Origin: Fimbriimonas sp.
GTDB lineage: Bacteria > Armatimonadota > Fimbriimonadia > Fimbriimonadales > Fimbriimonadaceae
Direction of reading: 5' to 3'
Length of the DNA: 51,266 bases
Assembly (NCBI GenBank): GCA_030447945.1
Contig: JAUJNV010000015.1
Coordinates: forward strand, 1-51,266
Notes under the pieces: generated by a model
Told to the model about the DNA's origin: nothing
The model's input: the letters and a program-made list of their open reading frames with translations, nothing else
Database searches by the model: none
Program-made: the position numbers and the translations under genes
Shown: positions 1-9,730 of the stretch, piece after piece
Numbering within the stretch: the first letter of the stretch is position 1
How the letters are laid out: each line of letters begins with the position of its first letter

Positions 1-1428
1 CGTAAAGCCGATGATCTCGAGTCCCTTGTCGGCGTGCTGCCGGCGAAGGGCGATCATGCTCGGCATCTCCTTGATGCAGGGACCGCACCACGTCGCCCAG
101 AAGTCCAGCACGACGACCTTGCCCTTGAGATCACTCAGGTCGTCTACGCCTTGCGCATTGAACCAGAGATCGGCCGCAAGCGAAGGCGCCGGCTTGCCGA
201 CGAGCTGTCCGGGCTCCGTCGGCGAGGGCCCCCCCGCCGGGCGCGGTGCGGTCCACGCAAGCCGTCTCCAATCCGTCGCCTTCAGATCGGCGTTTACGGG
301 GAGGGCCGAGGCGACCCAGCCCTTTTTGCCGAGCTTATACGCATGGTATCGAAGACCGCTCACCGCCTCCTCCTCGGTCCAAGGCACCGTGGCGATGATC
401 TCTTGGCGACCATCGCGGTCGATATCCTCAAATCCGATCGCCGAGACGTTCGGGATCGCCGCCTCGCCCACCTCTTCGATCAGGGTGGCGGCGTATTTGC
501 CCTTCCTGTCCATCTTGATCTGGGTGAGCCGGGTCCGTGCCTGCCTTCCGTAGTCGGAATGCCACCCGTCGGCGACGTACAGCTCCTCGCGCCGATCTTT
601 ATCGATGTCGGCCTTCGCCATAGCCCCCCGGATACCGTTGACCGTCGGTAGCCGCCTGGCTCGGCGGTCTTCTTCGATGAACCTGCCGGGCCCCCCGCCG
701 GACATCGGGTCGCGGTAGAGGAACACGTTCGTCGGCCAGCTCGGATTCGGGTCCTTCATGGGGGCCGCGTAGAGCTTGCCGACGTACACCTCCCCCACGC
801 CGTTGCCGTCCAGATCGGCGATCGCGCGCAAGAGGCCCATGTGCGCGTCGTGGAGCTCCACGAGCCGCCGGGTGCCGTCTTGGTACGTGAGGCAGTGGCC
901 ACCGGAGACGAACTTGCTGCGGAAAACGGAGAAGACCACCTCCGGCTGCTTGTCCCCGTTCAGCTCGCCGACGCCCCTCGCCGTGACATCCGGACGAATC
1001 GTGGCCGGTGATTGCCACACGAGCTCGCCCGTCCACTCGCCGCGGGTGCCCTGCGTATAGCGATGTACCTGGGGCGTAGCAGGCTTCATCGAGTAGTCGG
1101 ACCCACCCCAGCCGACGTAAACCTCTTCCTTGCCGTCTCCGTCCGCGTCGCAAACCGCGGCGGCGCGGGGAGCGAAGAAGGGCGGATCGGGCCGCGTCGT
1201 CTGATCAGGCTTCGGCAGGTCGTTTCCCGTCGCGTGGGCGAACGGCACCGGCGGCAAAACTGCCGGCTTAGCGGACCGGGCCAGTGGCTCGATGATGAGC
1301 TTTTTGTCGACGCCCGCCACGACGCGGATCTGCTTGCCGCGCGCAAGCTCCCCTGGAGCGGGAAAGTCGAGGGCTCGGCTCGTGCCGAGTAAGCCCAGGA
1401 CCGCCGAAGTGAACACTACGCCAATCAA
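1..1428 (-). CDS. FG-GAP/VCBS repeat protein fused to TlpA-like thioredoxin domain (partial)
   Basis: An uninterrupted minus-strand frame of 476 codons runs off the left edge, so the C-terminus is missing. I start it at TTG 1428, which has GGAGG five bases upstream; an in-frame stop lies further upstream at about 1459. Residues 1-20 form a hydrophobic signal-like segment (VVFTSAVLGLLGTSRA). The middle carries repeated acidic Asp-rich motifs typical of FG-GAP/VCBS propeller blades (DADGDGKEE, DLDGNGVGE, DIDKDRREE, DIDRDGRQE). After a Pro/Gly linker comes a thioredoxin-fold domain with DFWATWCGPC, the redox CxxC of the TlpA/ResA group. Likely exported, with the thioredoxin part acting on disulfides outside the cytoplasm. 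The propeller plus thioredoxin order is what is seen; its substrate is unknown. No frameshift is visible, unlike many neighbours. Confidence 0.85.
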   Translation of the reverse strand, partial: MIGVVFTSAVLGLLGTSRALDFPAPGELARGKQIRVVAGVDKKLIIEPLARSAKPAVLPPVPFAHATGNDLPKPDQTTRPDPPFFAPRAAAVCDADGDGKEEVYVGWGGSDYSMKPATPQVHRYTQGTRGEWTGELVWQSPATIRPDVTARGVGELNGDKQPEVVFSVFRSKFVSGGHCLTYQDGTRRLVELHDAHMGLLRAIADLDGNGVGEVYVGKLYAAPMKDPNPSWPTNVFLYRDPMSGGGPGRFIEEDRRARRLPTVNGIRGAMAKADIDKDRREELYVADGWHSDYGRQARTRLTQIKMDRKGKYAATLIEEVGEAAIPNVSAIGFEDIDRDGRQEIIATVPWTEEEAVSGLRYHAYKLGKKGWVASALPVNADLKATDWRRLAWTAPRPAGGPSPTEPGQLVGKPAPSLAADLWFNAQGVDDLSDLKGKVVVLDFWATWCGPCIKEMPSMIALRRQHADKGLEIIGFT

Positions 1429-1469
1429 ATTATCCTCCCTAGCTTTCGGTGCTGATATCTAGTGGTAAA

Positions 1470-1496
1470 GCAGCCGACATCGGTCGAAGCGGCTGC
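1470..1496 (-). terminator. Hairpin after the DUF1559 prepilin
   Basis: A 7-bp perfect inverted repeat (GCAGCCG / CGGCTGC) with a 13-nt loop lies between the prepilin stop and the TTG start of the thioredoxin gene. On the minus strand it is followed by TTTACC, a weak T-run. It could be a terminator or attenuator between the two genes. Confidence 0.45.
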
Positions 1497-1516
1497 CCGG
1501 TTGTCGCTCGCCGCGT

Positions 1517-2320
1517 CTACGGGTATCCGAAGCAGTGAAGCGGGCTAGTAGGATTGGGGTCGTAGTAGGTCGTACCGGCCCACGAGGGGGGCGTGTAGTC
1601 CGCGGTCGTCCTGCCCTGGATGTCCCACATGATCGTGGGCGTCACCGTTTGAAGCGGCTTGAACGACTTCGAGTGCCCGTCCGCAAAGGCATAGTTGGCG
1701 GAGAAGGTGTGGCGGACGAAGCCATTGTTCACGCTGGAGGTCCGGTTGAAGTGGGCCCCGCAGGCTTGGCTGCCGGTTCTGGTATTGAGTCCGGCGTTGT
1801 ACTCACCGGCGTAGACGCCCGGTATCTCGACCATAACGATGAACTGCGCCGAAGCGACGATCGCCGAGTAGTTGATCGGCCTCCCGAACGAAAAGTATAG
1901 CTGCCCGGCCGCGGCTGCGTTCATGCCGATCGACATATCTCTGGGCCTCCCCGTCACCGGCATCTGCTTGGAATCGAAGGGCTTCGCCGTGGGACACTGG
2001 AACACGCCCGTGTTCTTGATGTAAGGCTTCAGCAGGGTGTCGTAGTTGGTGTAGCCGGGCTTGTTGCTGGTGCTTCCTTCGGCCCAACCGGGTTTGAACA
2101 CCCCGGTGTTGGCCGGAACGAGGTGGTCGTCGGCATCTTGCGCGTAGAGCACGACGGCGGTCCCGATCTGCTTTTGGTGGGAAAGACAGGCCGTCTTCTT
2201 CGCGGCCTCCTTGGCCTGACCGAAGACCGGGAAGAGGATGGCCGCGAGGATCGCGATGATCGCGATCACCACAAGGAGCTCGATCAGCGTAAATCCTCTA
2301 GATGCATGCTTGTCAATCAT
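1517..2320 (-). CDS. DUF1559-type prepilin (type II/IV pseudopilin-like)
   Basis: A 267-aa protein starting [16 protein letters not shown]. The type IV prepilin cleavage and methylation motif G-FTLIE (Glu at +5 of the mature protein) is followed by the hydrophobic alpha-1 helix [17 protein letters not shown]. Near the C-terminus FADGH fits the H-x9-DG end motif of DUF1559 prepilins. Large families of these occur in Armatimonadota, Planctomycetota and Verrucomicrobiota. I take the ATG at 2320 because it puts a short basic leader before G-FTLIE; the open frame extends 18 codons upstream without a better ribosome site. It probably enters the type IV pilus/type II machinery encoded at the far right of the window. 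Exact role unknown. Confidence 0.9.
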   Translation of the reverse strand: MIDKHASRGFTLIELLVVIAIIAILAAILFPVFGQAKEAAKKTACLSHQKQIGTAVVLYAQDADDHLVPANTGVFKPGWAEGSTSNKPGYTNYDTLLKPYIKNTGVFQCPTAKPFDSKQMPVTGRPRDMSIGMNAAAAGQLYFSFGRPINYSAIVASAQFIVMVEIPGVYAGEYNAGLNTRTGSQACGAHFNRTSSVNNGFVRHTFSANYAFADGHSKSFKPLQTVTPTIMWDIQGRTTADYTPPSWAGTTYYDPNPTSPLHCFGYP

Positions 2321-2666
2321 AAGTCTTTTCCCGCGAGTAAGTCTGAAGGTGAGCCATTGTACATCGAACGGCAACTGCGCGGGAAGATTTAAGCCAATTC
2401 GTGGCAGATTCCGATCTTTCTAAGGCATCTTTACTAAGGGAGTAGCGGAAAGTTAGAAGAAGAGCAGCTTTGCGCTTGCATTGCCGCCCGTCATGCTCTG
2501 CGAACCTCAAGCAGGTCGTATAAAGATTGCGAGCCTTCCGAATGGCAGTCTTCATCAGCCCAAACGCCAATGTCCACCGCCGAAGGGCATCCGCGTTCTC
2601 CGCGTATGCCCCAATCGGACGGCCACGATCACACTGGAGGCCGTCCCGACCCGAGGAGACTGGCAA
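2321..2666. promoter_or_regulatory. Divergent intergenic region, prepilin / prfC
   Basis: About 345 bases separate the divergent starts of the prepilin and release factor 3. I see no gene here. On the minus strand there is GTAAAGATGCC followed 12 bases later by CGGAA, a weak resemblance to the pilus leader element described in the findings, but not enough to call a copy. GAGGAG at 2653-2658 is the ribosome site for prfC. Confidence 0.4.
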
Positions 2667-4251
2667 GTGAGCCCCATTCAAGAAGAAGCCAAGCGCCGGC
2701 GCACGTTCGCCATCATCTCGCACCCGGACGCGGGCAAGACCACGCTGACCGAAAAGCTCCTGCTCTACGGCGGCGCGATCCAGCTCGCGGGCTCGGTGAA
2801 GGCGCGGCGGAGCGGGCGGAAGACGACCTCGGACTGGATGGAGCTGGAGAAGCAGCGCGGGATCTCGGTCACCTCGACCGTCCTGCGCTTCGAGGACGGC
2901 GACCACGTCCTGAACCTGCTCGATACTCCCGGCCACAACGACTTCAGCGCGGACACCTACCACGCTCACCGCCCGCCGACAGCGCGGTGATGCTCATCGA
3001 CAACGCGAAGGGCGTTTCAGCGCAGACGAAGAAGCTCTTCGCGGTCTGCCCGGCAGCGCGGCATCCTGATCTTCACCTTCGTCAACAAGCTCGACCACCC
3101 GGGCGCGGGCCGCCCTGCTGTTGACGGAGGTCGAGGAGACGCTCGGCATCCGCAGTGTCCCCGTGAACTGGCCTATCCGGACAGGGCGCGACTTCCGCGG
3201 CGTGTACGACCGCGAGAGCCGGCAGATCACCTCTTCCAGCGCACCGCCGCGGCGCCGCGAAGGCTGAGCTGGAGGTGCTCGACGTCGGCGATCCGCGCGC
3301 CTCGAAGAGGCGATCGCGGAGAGCTGCACCTGGCGCTCCCAGAGGACATCGAGCTTCTGGACACCGCGGGGGAGGAGCTCGACCTGAGCGCGTCCAGCGC
3401 GGCGAGCTGACGCCGTGTTCTTCGGCTCCGCCACGCGAACTTCGGCGTCGTGCCGTTTCTGCAGCGCTTCCTGAGCGTGGCCCCGGCGCCGGGGGCGCGC
3501 GGAGGGGGACGGGGAGGTCGCGCGCGAGGCGGAGTTCAGCGGCTTCGTCTTCAAGATCCAGGCGAACATGGATCCGAGCCACCGCGACCGTGTCGCCTTC
3601 CTGCGCGTGGTGAGCGGCCGGTTCGAGAAGGACATGGAGGTTGCCCCTCCCGCACGGGCAGCGGCTCCGCCGGCCCGACCGCAGCGGCTTTTCGCCCAGG
3701 GGCGCCGAGACCGTGAGGAGGCGTACCCGGCGACGTCATCGGCCTCTCGGGCCCGGATACCAGCTCGGCGACACCCTGACGGCGGGCGACGTGTTCCGCT
3801 TCGGCGAGGTGCTGAGCTTCTGCGCCGGAGACGTTCGCGTTTATCCGCAACGGGGACGTCTCGCGGCTGAAGCACTTCGGAAAAAGGGATCGCGCAGCTC
3901 TGCGAGGAGGGGCTCGTGGACCTCTTCTGGACCGCCGCTCGGCCCGGCGCGAGCCCATCTCTACCTGGGCGCGGTCGGCAAGCTCCAGTTCGAGGTTGGC
4001 GCAGCACCGGCTCCGCGAGTACGGCGTGGACACCGCCGTCAGCCGACCGCCTACGAGATCATCCGCTGGCTGGAAGCCGACCCCGCCGCCATCGCGAGCG
4101 TCTACTGGGACAGAGCGCGCGCCTGCTGGAAGACGACTTCGGCAACCCGGTCGTCCTCCTCACCAGCGCCTGGACGCTCGGCTACCTAGAAAAGCAGAAC
4201 CCAAAGATCGCCTTCCTCCCCATGCGGCGCGCTGCGCCAGGAGGGGCGTAG
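2667..4251 (+). CDS. prfC: Peptide chain release factor 3 (frameshifted)
   Basis: RF3 is the GTPase that removes RF1/RF2 from the ribosome after peptide release. I start at GTG 2667 with GAGGAG eight bases before it. The N-terminus has the G1 P-loop [19 protein letters not shown], then [16 protein letters not shown] (switch I region) and G3 DTPGHNDFS. In other frames follow the NKLDHPG box, [18 protein letters not shown] and further RF3 sequence, ending [13 protein letters not shown]. The total length of about 528 codons matches the family, but the reading frame changes many times. The simplest reading is an intact gene with sequencing indels; true decay is less likely because sequence similarity is kept to the end. 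Confidence 0.88.
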
Positions 4252-4340
4252 TGGTGGGTCGTTGGTCGTTGGTCGTTGATCGTGAGGAGAAGGGCGTCTC
4301 CTTCGGGTCACGGTTTACGATTCACGACCCACGACCCACC
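4252..4340. repeat. Imperfect palindrome of degenerate tandem words (GGTCGTT type)
   Basis: The left arm repeats GGTCGTT-like words and the right arm repeats CACGACC-like words, so the two arms pair imperfectly around a GGAGA/TCTCC inner hairpin. It sits between prfC and the convergent cyanophycinase remnant. It may act as a bidirectional terminator. Similar structures with different words occur elsewhere in the window. Confidence 0.6.
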
Positions 4341-4640
4341 CGCGCCCGTGGTGAGCATCGGGATCGGCTCTCCCTCGGGGTGTGGGCGGCGCTTTCGAGG
4401 TCGAAGCAGTCGCCTCGGCCTCCAGACGTGGAGGCGGACGTCGAAGATGGTCAATGCGCGGTCGCGGCGCTCCTCCGCGATGTTCGAGTAGGTGACGTGC
4501 TGGCCGTCGGCGATGTAGACCGCGCCGCTGCCGAGCACCCGAAACGCCCGTCCGTTTCTCGACGATGATCGTGTCCTCGTCGATCCCGATGCCGAGCATG
4601 CGCGGGTTGTGGAGACCGCTTTTGGCTACGTAGCGATTGT
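4308..4640 (-). pseudogene. C-terminal remnant of cyanophycinase (peptidase S51)
   Basis: In two minus frames the sequence reads NPRMLGIGIDEDTIIVEK, then GSGAVYIADG, HVTYSNIAEE and LTIFDVRLHV. This is the characteristic C-terminal third of cyanophycinase, the serine exopeptidase that splits cyanophycin into beta-Asp-Arg dipeptides. The upstream part with the catalytic Ser and His is not recognisable. About 4640-4850 gives open frames that do not look like the family. I read it as a truncated remnant with at least one frameshift. No cyanophycin synthetase is visible. Confidence 0.65.
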
Positions 4641-4859
4641 GACGGCCCTGCGGGCACACCTGTGCTGTGGGTGGCGCGGTGTCGCCGGTCCTTGCGGCCG
4701 CACGCCCGACAGGCAGCAGCTCTGGCAACGCGGCGCCCAAGTAGGACATCGCTCCGTGCACCTTGAAAAAGGCCCATGGGTTGGTTGCAGGGCGATCCGA
4801 CGGGAAGCGGTTACGGAAACGAATGAGGGTTGCAACCTGCGAGCGCACGGGGAGTAAAC

Positions 4860-5369
4860 AGAAGTGAGGATCGGTGTTCGGAACGGAAAGAAGGTTGAGC
4901 GTGCTTCAGAAGTACTGGTGGAGGAGCTACGTCTATCGATAGCGCTGGGCACGGAGTGCAAGCTCTGAGAAGTTTCGAATACATGGGTACTTCTCCACGT
5001 GGCGTAAGCCGTTGTCTCGGGCAGGAGCCGGCGTGTTCACCGCGTCGGCTCGAAGGCAGACTTCGTGAAGACGTTCGACCTGAAGAACGGACCCCTCACC
5101 TGGGACTTTCTCGTCACCTTCAGGTTGGATGATGAACAGGAGGGTGATCGACTACTCGACCCGGAGGCGCGGCCCATCGGCTTCTGCAGAGGCGGGCGTG
5201 ACCTCGGACCGGCGCGCCGACTTCCTTGGCACACTGAAAACGGGCAAGGAATGTCTGAGAGCAAGCGGGTTAAGGAGTGTATGGCAATAGGCACTGGACT
5301 GGCAAAGCGGCTCTGGCTGGCCTTCGCGGGCTCATAGTGGGGTGGACGGTGGTTGTCGTTTAGCTTGCT
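4860..5369. other. Stretch without a recognised gene
   Basis: A plus-strand frame from about 5040 to 5335 gives a ~95-aa open stretch (around VKTFDLKNGPLTWDFLVTF) with no family I recognise and no convincing ribosome site. GC is lower than in the flanks. It may be the first fragment of the toxin-related debris that follows. Confidence 0.4.
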
Positions 5370-5757
5370 GTGTACCCGGACGCGCCCGTCACCTGTGGGA
5401 TCTCAGGCGGCCCGTGCGCGCATCGAGGCTTCTCTTACGACAAAGCTTCTGAGGATGAGGTCGTGTACAGGCGTTCAACGCAGGGTTACGAAGTAACGGC
5501 CGAGTCTTCGGGAATTGGCTCTGGTTCTAGCCGCGAGATCTGGGCCCGTCGGATGAAAACTGAGTTCGGGCTGTCTTTCCGAGGGGTAAGCGCCGTTATC
5601 CGGTTCCGTCACGGAAAGATCGAAGCATGGAGGGTGTACGAGTTCGGTGCCGCCTTTTAGGACAATCGAAACCACGGAACATGGCAAGGTGACGCTGCGG
5701 TTCGGCTCCGATGGGCGGCTGAGGAAGATCGAGATCGAGGAGCCGGCTGGCTCTTGA
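5370..5757 (+). CDS. Hypothetical protein, probably frameshifted
   Basis: The first frame runs from 5370 to a stop at 5660. A second overlapping frame continues to a TGA at 5755 and ends TLRFGSDGRLRKIEIEEPAG, a charged beta-rich tail. The two pieces read well as one ~125-aa protein if a single indel near 5650 is allowed. I recognise no family. It lies just before the immunity-like gene and the RHS fragments, so an immunity or toxin-tail origin is possible but not shown. Confidence 0.35.
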
Positions 5758-5891
5758 CGCCGCCGGGTTTTAGGCGACTGGATGAGCGGATCTGCCGCGG
5801 AAATCATGGCGGATGAACCTGGAGCCGTCGACACACGCAAAACGATCACCGACGAGGAAAGCCAGAGCGAATTCGGCGTTGGTTAAGCTTT

Positions 5892-6240
5892 ATGATGCCA
5901 CTACCGATTCGACATCAGAGTTTTACAAAGGGATAGAGAAGATCGGCAGAGGATCTGGGTCTTTAGTGGCGGGCGCATCGTCTTTCCCAGTGCCGTCTTC
6001 TCGTCGCGCGAGCGTGCCGAAGAGTGGATCCGCAGGCATCACCTGTCAGGAACGCTTGCTGCCTACCTCCCAGATGAGCCGGTGTACGACTGGGTGGTGA
6101 ATGCCGGCTACTTCAAGCCGAAGCTCCGTCCCAATCCTCTGCCGAGTTCATCGCTAACTTCAAAAAAGCAGCGCTTACCTAGAGCACTATCATTATGAGC
6201 AGGGGTTTGCTCCGCCTGGGGACTTCATCTGGCACCCTGG
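5892..6240 (+). CDS. DUF7710-like small protein, candidate immunity protein
   Basis: After a short N-terminus and one indel near 5931 the frame reads RIWVFSGGRIVFPSAVFSS, then AEEWIRRHHLSGTLAAYLPD, PVYDWVVNAGYFKPK and finally LEHYHYEQG. This matches from memory the DUF7710 pattern (WVF-G, FPSGVF, AEEWI, LTGTLTAYP, VYDWA, GYF-PK, EHYHYE-G). Proteins of this family are often encoded near RHS or other polymorphic toxins. A second indel near 6150 separates the last part. I place the start at ATG 5892 with no strong ribosome site. The family call is good; the immunity role is inferred from context. Confidence 0.6.
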
Positions 6241-6314
6241 ATCTGTAGCGCAAGTCAGACGATACCAAGCGGGCGTCAGCTCAGGTGCACGAGAGATTAA
6301 GGAGGGAAAGATTC

Positions 6315-6842
6315 GAGGCCATCAGGGAGGCGGCCGCGTCCCATCGGTCGTGAGGACGAAGCGGGCCGCTCAGTTGACCGAGGACGACGCATTGGCGTCG
6401 TGGGAGGCGGCGGAGTGCGCGGCTGCGCCCACGCCTCAAGGCTTCGGACTTGCCCTTCCTCGTTTCCGCCTACGAGCGCGTAAAGGACTATGCCACCCGC
6501 ATCGAGATAGTCGATCCCCTAGCGGAAAGATTTCCGATGCCAGAACGTCCGCGTTTCTCTTACGAGTGGCTCGCAGCAAGACTATCACCTCGTGCGCTAC
6601 TACGCGTTGCGCAACATGATCGAACTTGGCTGTGACAAGTGGCACCGCTCGTCAAACGATGCGGAGTCCGACTTCTACCTCTCTGTTCGCCTACGACCGC
6701 TACCTCCGCCGGGAGATCGACCTCCGACGCTGCGAACGCTCGCCGCGTCTCGCTGTGCGTCGCCCCGGGGGACAACTGGCACTGGCTCAGCTTGCCGTTC
6801 AACGGGCCATTAGAGCCAGCGGCGAGACGTCCCCCCGTCTAG
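6315..6842 (+). CDS. Hypothetical protein (frameshifted), RHS-associated
   Basis: Three plus frames join into one plausible protein: DLPFLVSAYERVKDYATRI, then LVRYYALRNMIELGCDKWHR, then LFAYDRYLRREI and finally VAPGDNWHWLSLPFNGPLE before a stop at about 6840. The helical, Tyr/Arg-rich middle and the Trp-rich end resemble small immunity proteins, but I recognise no named family. AAGGAGG at about 6300 may be its ribosome site. It ends about 30 bases before the first RHS core fragment. Confidence 0.4.
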
Positions 6843-6867
6843 CCGCCACGCGGTGGCGCGCCCGCCC

Positions 6868-7049
6868 CCTACGTGGGCGGGCGACGGGGCTACCAGGGGA
6901 GGACCCCGAGAGCGGCATCGTGCTCGTAGGGCACCGGTTCTACGACCGAGCATCGGGGGTTCCTCAGCCGGGACCCGGCGAAGGATGGCGGGAACCGGTA
7001 CACGTACTGCGACAACAATCCGCTCAACGGGTTGATCCAGCGGGACTAA
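6868..7049 (+). pseudogene. RHS repeat-associated core end, copy 1
   Basis: The frame reads GYQGEDPESGIVLVGHRFYD, then, after one indel, GFLSRDPAKDG and YTYCDNNPLNGL. This is the RHS/YD-repeat associated core signature (G-RYYDP-GRF-SRDP-G, N-Y-Y--NNP) that marks the boundary between an RHS shell and its variable C-terminal toxin. Only about 60 residues are present, and a TAA follows directly. It is a severed core end, not a full RHS gene. Confidence 0.75.
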
Positions 7050-7514
7050 ACCCGACCTTCATTGGCGATACATCGGAGTCGAGGTGGAACGGAGTTGCTG
7101 AGAGATTCTGCGGTGTCCGAAGAAACTAACAAAGCCTACTAAGAAGCAGGTCCTCGAGGCGCTCATGGCGGAGGAGGATGAAGCATGAGGATGATCTCAG
7201 ACATGGCGGTTCTGGCTACATCAACCGGGTTCGGAGACGAGACCTGAATGCAGAAGACGTGCAGTGCGTAGCTCGGGGAGGCGGCGCGCGCAAAGGCAAA
7301 CTCGGAGAGGTGTGGCTACGCGTTCCTGTAAAGTACGCCAGAACAGCGCGCGGGTGAACAGCTGGCTGAGAGGGGCGAAAAACGTCGTCGGCTACACTTC
7401 CGGCACGATGGACGCGCCTATCCAGCACTGGGACAAGCCTCTGAAAACCCGCTCCGCCCCTGGCTCCCATGGTCGTGAGACAAACCAAAAAGCAAGCAGA
7501 AGAAGGCTTCGAGA

Positions 7515-7985
7515 ATGGTGATGCCTCCGAGTCGCGCAAGGAACACTCGCCGACTCTGGCAGAGGGCCGCGCTCGGGGCCTCGCTGGCAGGTGCCATCTT
7601 CATTTCCTTCGAGACCGGCAGGTTCCGCGCCGCCTCCCGAGATGCTCAGCTGAGAACGGCCTTTGGTCAGCACATAGGGCTGTGCTCGAGCGGGTGGCGA
7701 GACCTCCGCACGTTCCAAATCCGCTGACCCTTCCGCGTGAAGGGAATCGAATTGAGAGAAATATCCGCGATCCGCTTCCGATGCCGTGAACGTTCTGCCG
7801 CCCGGATCATATCGGTACGCGGTGTTCGAGGAAGGAGGCCTGAGGCGGTTTATTGTCTTCGATACTGAACCGCGCGTCATCGCCTCGGACATCATCAAAG
7901 GATCTATGAATACGGCCAGCAGAGCCGCTTCGGCGTCGGAGGAGGCTACGGATTCCAAGAGGACCCTGAGGGCTACATCGTAACC
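7515..7985 (+). CDS. Small hypothetical membrane-anchored protein (frameshifted)
   Basis: The first frame starts MVMPPSRARNTRRLW and has a hydrophobic stretch AALGASLAGAIFISFETG, a likely membrane anchor or signal. After the stop at 7725 the neighbouring frames continue IELREISAIRFRCR and NVLPPGSYRYAVFEEGG, then IVFDTEPRVIASDII. Joined, they would give about 150 aa. I recognise no family. It lies between two RHS core fragments, where toxin tails or immunity genes are usual. Confidence 0.4.
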
Positions 7986-8130
7986 ATGGGGCACCGGCTC
8001 TACGCTCTGAGCGTCGTGCGGTTCCTCAGCCGGGTCCCGGTGAACGACGGCAGGAACTGGTGTGTACTGCGATAGCAACCTGACGAAGCAGTTGATTCTG
8101 GGAGGACTACAAAGGTGTTGGCGTCCTGGA
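7980..8130 (+). pseudogene. RHS repeat-associated core end, copy 2
   Basis: The frame reads MGHRLYAL, then VRFLSRVPVNDGRNW and, in the next frame, YCDSNLTKQL. It is the same core signature as copy 1 with substitutions (SRVP for SRDP) and an indel. Only the end of the core is present. The divergence suggests an older displaced copy rather than a duplicate made recently. Confidence 0.65.
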
Positions 8131-9050
8131 GTCTGGCTGGCCCTAACGCAGATTGCAGACATGGCTAACATCAAGACGCCGCCTACGATCCGGTACCAGG
8201 CGGCTTTGGTTGCGCGAACAGAACGGATCATCCACGGGAACGCATGAATCCGACCGCCATGCTAGGGCAGCATGAGAAAGCTCGAGAAGAAGCGACGAAA
8301 GTGGACGCGGAATGCCGTAAAGACGGGAGTGGCACATAGATGCCTGGGAGTAGGGGAATCTAACAAAGTGGCTTCGCATGCGCCTGGACCGTAGCGGCCT
8401 TGCTAATAGCATATCTTTTGGCTCGGTGCGGATCCCGACTGGCGCCTGCGCGGAGATGGCAACCATGCAGGCGCGAATGGAGGCTCTCCTCCGAGGAGGG
8501 CGTCCGTGGAAGAGACACGGAGGCCCTGCGGTCGATGAGGTATGAGGTGAGGTCGAAGCGCCGACTGGCAGCTGCGGCCCTCGAACGGAACTGTGGGCGA
8601 CACGACGGGAGCCCGGGTTTGGTCTGTTCATCGAAGGCGTGACGTCATCATCCGGATTCGCGTTATGAAAGATTGACATGGAGAAATTATGCAGACTGGG
8701 CAGGGCATTCTAGTCTGGCGCCTCAATAGTCATCAACATCTCATAGCGTTGGGTCGTCTTGCGAGGATATCGATGATTCTAAGCACGACGAGGATCGTCG
8801 GACGAAAACAAGCCATCTGCTAACGGTCGCTTCGGACCGAAGCGAAGTCAATTCAATCGAATGTTCATAAAAATTCAGAACCATTAAATCCGCGAGCACG
8901 TTCTGCAGGCATACAGTATTAGACTACAGTCAACAAATTCTCTGTTGTAATACCAACCGTGCTTGGAGCAGCTTTCTTACTCATAAACGCGCACTGATCT
9001 AATTCAAAGCCGCGTATCACCTGACTTCTATCCCGCAGTAAGCTATCGTA
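8131..9050. other. Degenerate and AT-richer stretch without a recognised gene
   Basis: From 8230 to 8640 two short open stretches (around MNPTAMLGQHEKAREEATK and MATMQARMEALLRGG) may be a toxin tail or immunity remnant, but neither matches a family I know. From about 8650 to 9060 the base composition drops clearly (runs such as ttcataaaaattcag), unlike the GC-rich flanks, and all frames are closed. This suggests horizontally acquired or intergenic DNA. Confidence 0.5.
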
Positions 9051-9130
9051 TGAGTGAGATATGATGCCAGCATCGGCAGGTTCGTCAGCCGGGGCCCAGA
9101 AGGCTGGAAGGTCAGGCTGCCCAAAGCGGG
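9050..9130 (+). pseudogene. RHS repeat-associated core end, copy 3
   Basis: The frame reads RYDASIGRFVSRGPEGW, again the RHS core end (R-YD-S-GRF-S--P-G). It is the shortest of the three copies. It lies directly upstream of the Imm42-like gene, the normal position of an RHS core relative to its toxin tail and immunity gene, but the tail itself is missing or unrecognisable. Confidence 0.6.
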
Positions 9131-9194
9131 ATGTAAGAGACGTCACATGCGTCTCCAACATCCGATCGGAATCAGTTGCGTGACGGAGAAATCG

Positions 9195-9730
9195 ATGGTA
9201 ATAGGTGATAAAGGCAAGATTGCCATCGAGTACGAGTTGGAGGAGCCCTCATGCGCACCTGCTCGGGCATATTTGTTTTTGGATAAAAGGGACACAGATC
9301 GGTGATTACGATAACTTAGCCCCGTTAGGAGTCACCGGGGTGGCTTGTGAGAAAATCATTAGAAGGACGGGCTGGCGCAGGGATCAAAAGCTCTTGATGA
9401 TGGACAAGTTTGAAGTGATGCGAATGCTGCGTGCCACCAGTATATCCTGAGGAAGGCGAGGATGATCAGGAGAGGATAGCGAGAGAAGCCGGAATAGATC
9501 ACATCAGGGGTGTGACTTAAGCCTGTCGCTCGCCGCCGAACTTACCCGCTACTTTTTAGCACCTCACAACGGGGAGGCCTTTGACGACTGGTACCTGGTG
9601 CTCGCCGAAACGAACTGCACGATCGGCTTATTTGGTCTCAACAGCCGAGAGGGGTGTCGAGGATGCCTTCGTGCCTCATGGCGAGTTTTCCCGGTTGTGT
9701 GAGATTTTGCGGAGGCCAAATCGAGGGTAA
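9195..9730 (+). CDS. Imm42-like immunity protein (frameshifted)
   Basis: It starts MVIGDKGKIAIEYELEEPS at ATG 9195. After an indel near 9290 comes GTQIGDYDNLAPLGVTG and IRRTG, then in a third frame PEEGEDDQERIAREAGIDH, and finally FDDWYLVLAE with HGEFSRLCE before TAA 9728-9730. The order (M-IG-K-KFAIE-EL, then G-QIGDY-LGTSL, an acidic middle, then FD-W-V--IE and a GEF near the end) and the length of about 178 codons fit the Imm42 family as I remember it. Imm42 proteins neutralise toxins carried on RHS and contact-dependent systems. Family call moderate; function inferred. Confidence 0.55.

Noticed and set aside
2407..2436. Sixth copy of the CCGATA leader before the DUF1559 prepilin
   Set aside because: GTAAAGATGCC and CGGAA are present, but there is no hairpin directly followed by CCGATA.
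2313..2969. Minus-strand open frame of 218 codons across the prfC start
   Set aside because: Lies antisense to the RF3 GTPase domain and has no family features.
7392..8231. Minus-strand open frame of 279 codons over the RHS debris
   Set aside because: The plus strand carries an RHS core end within it (7980-8130); the minus translation matches nothing.
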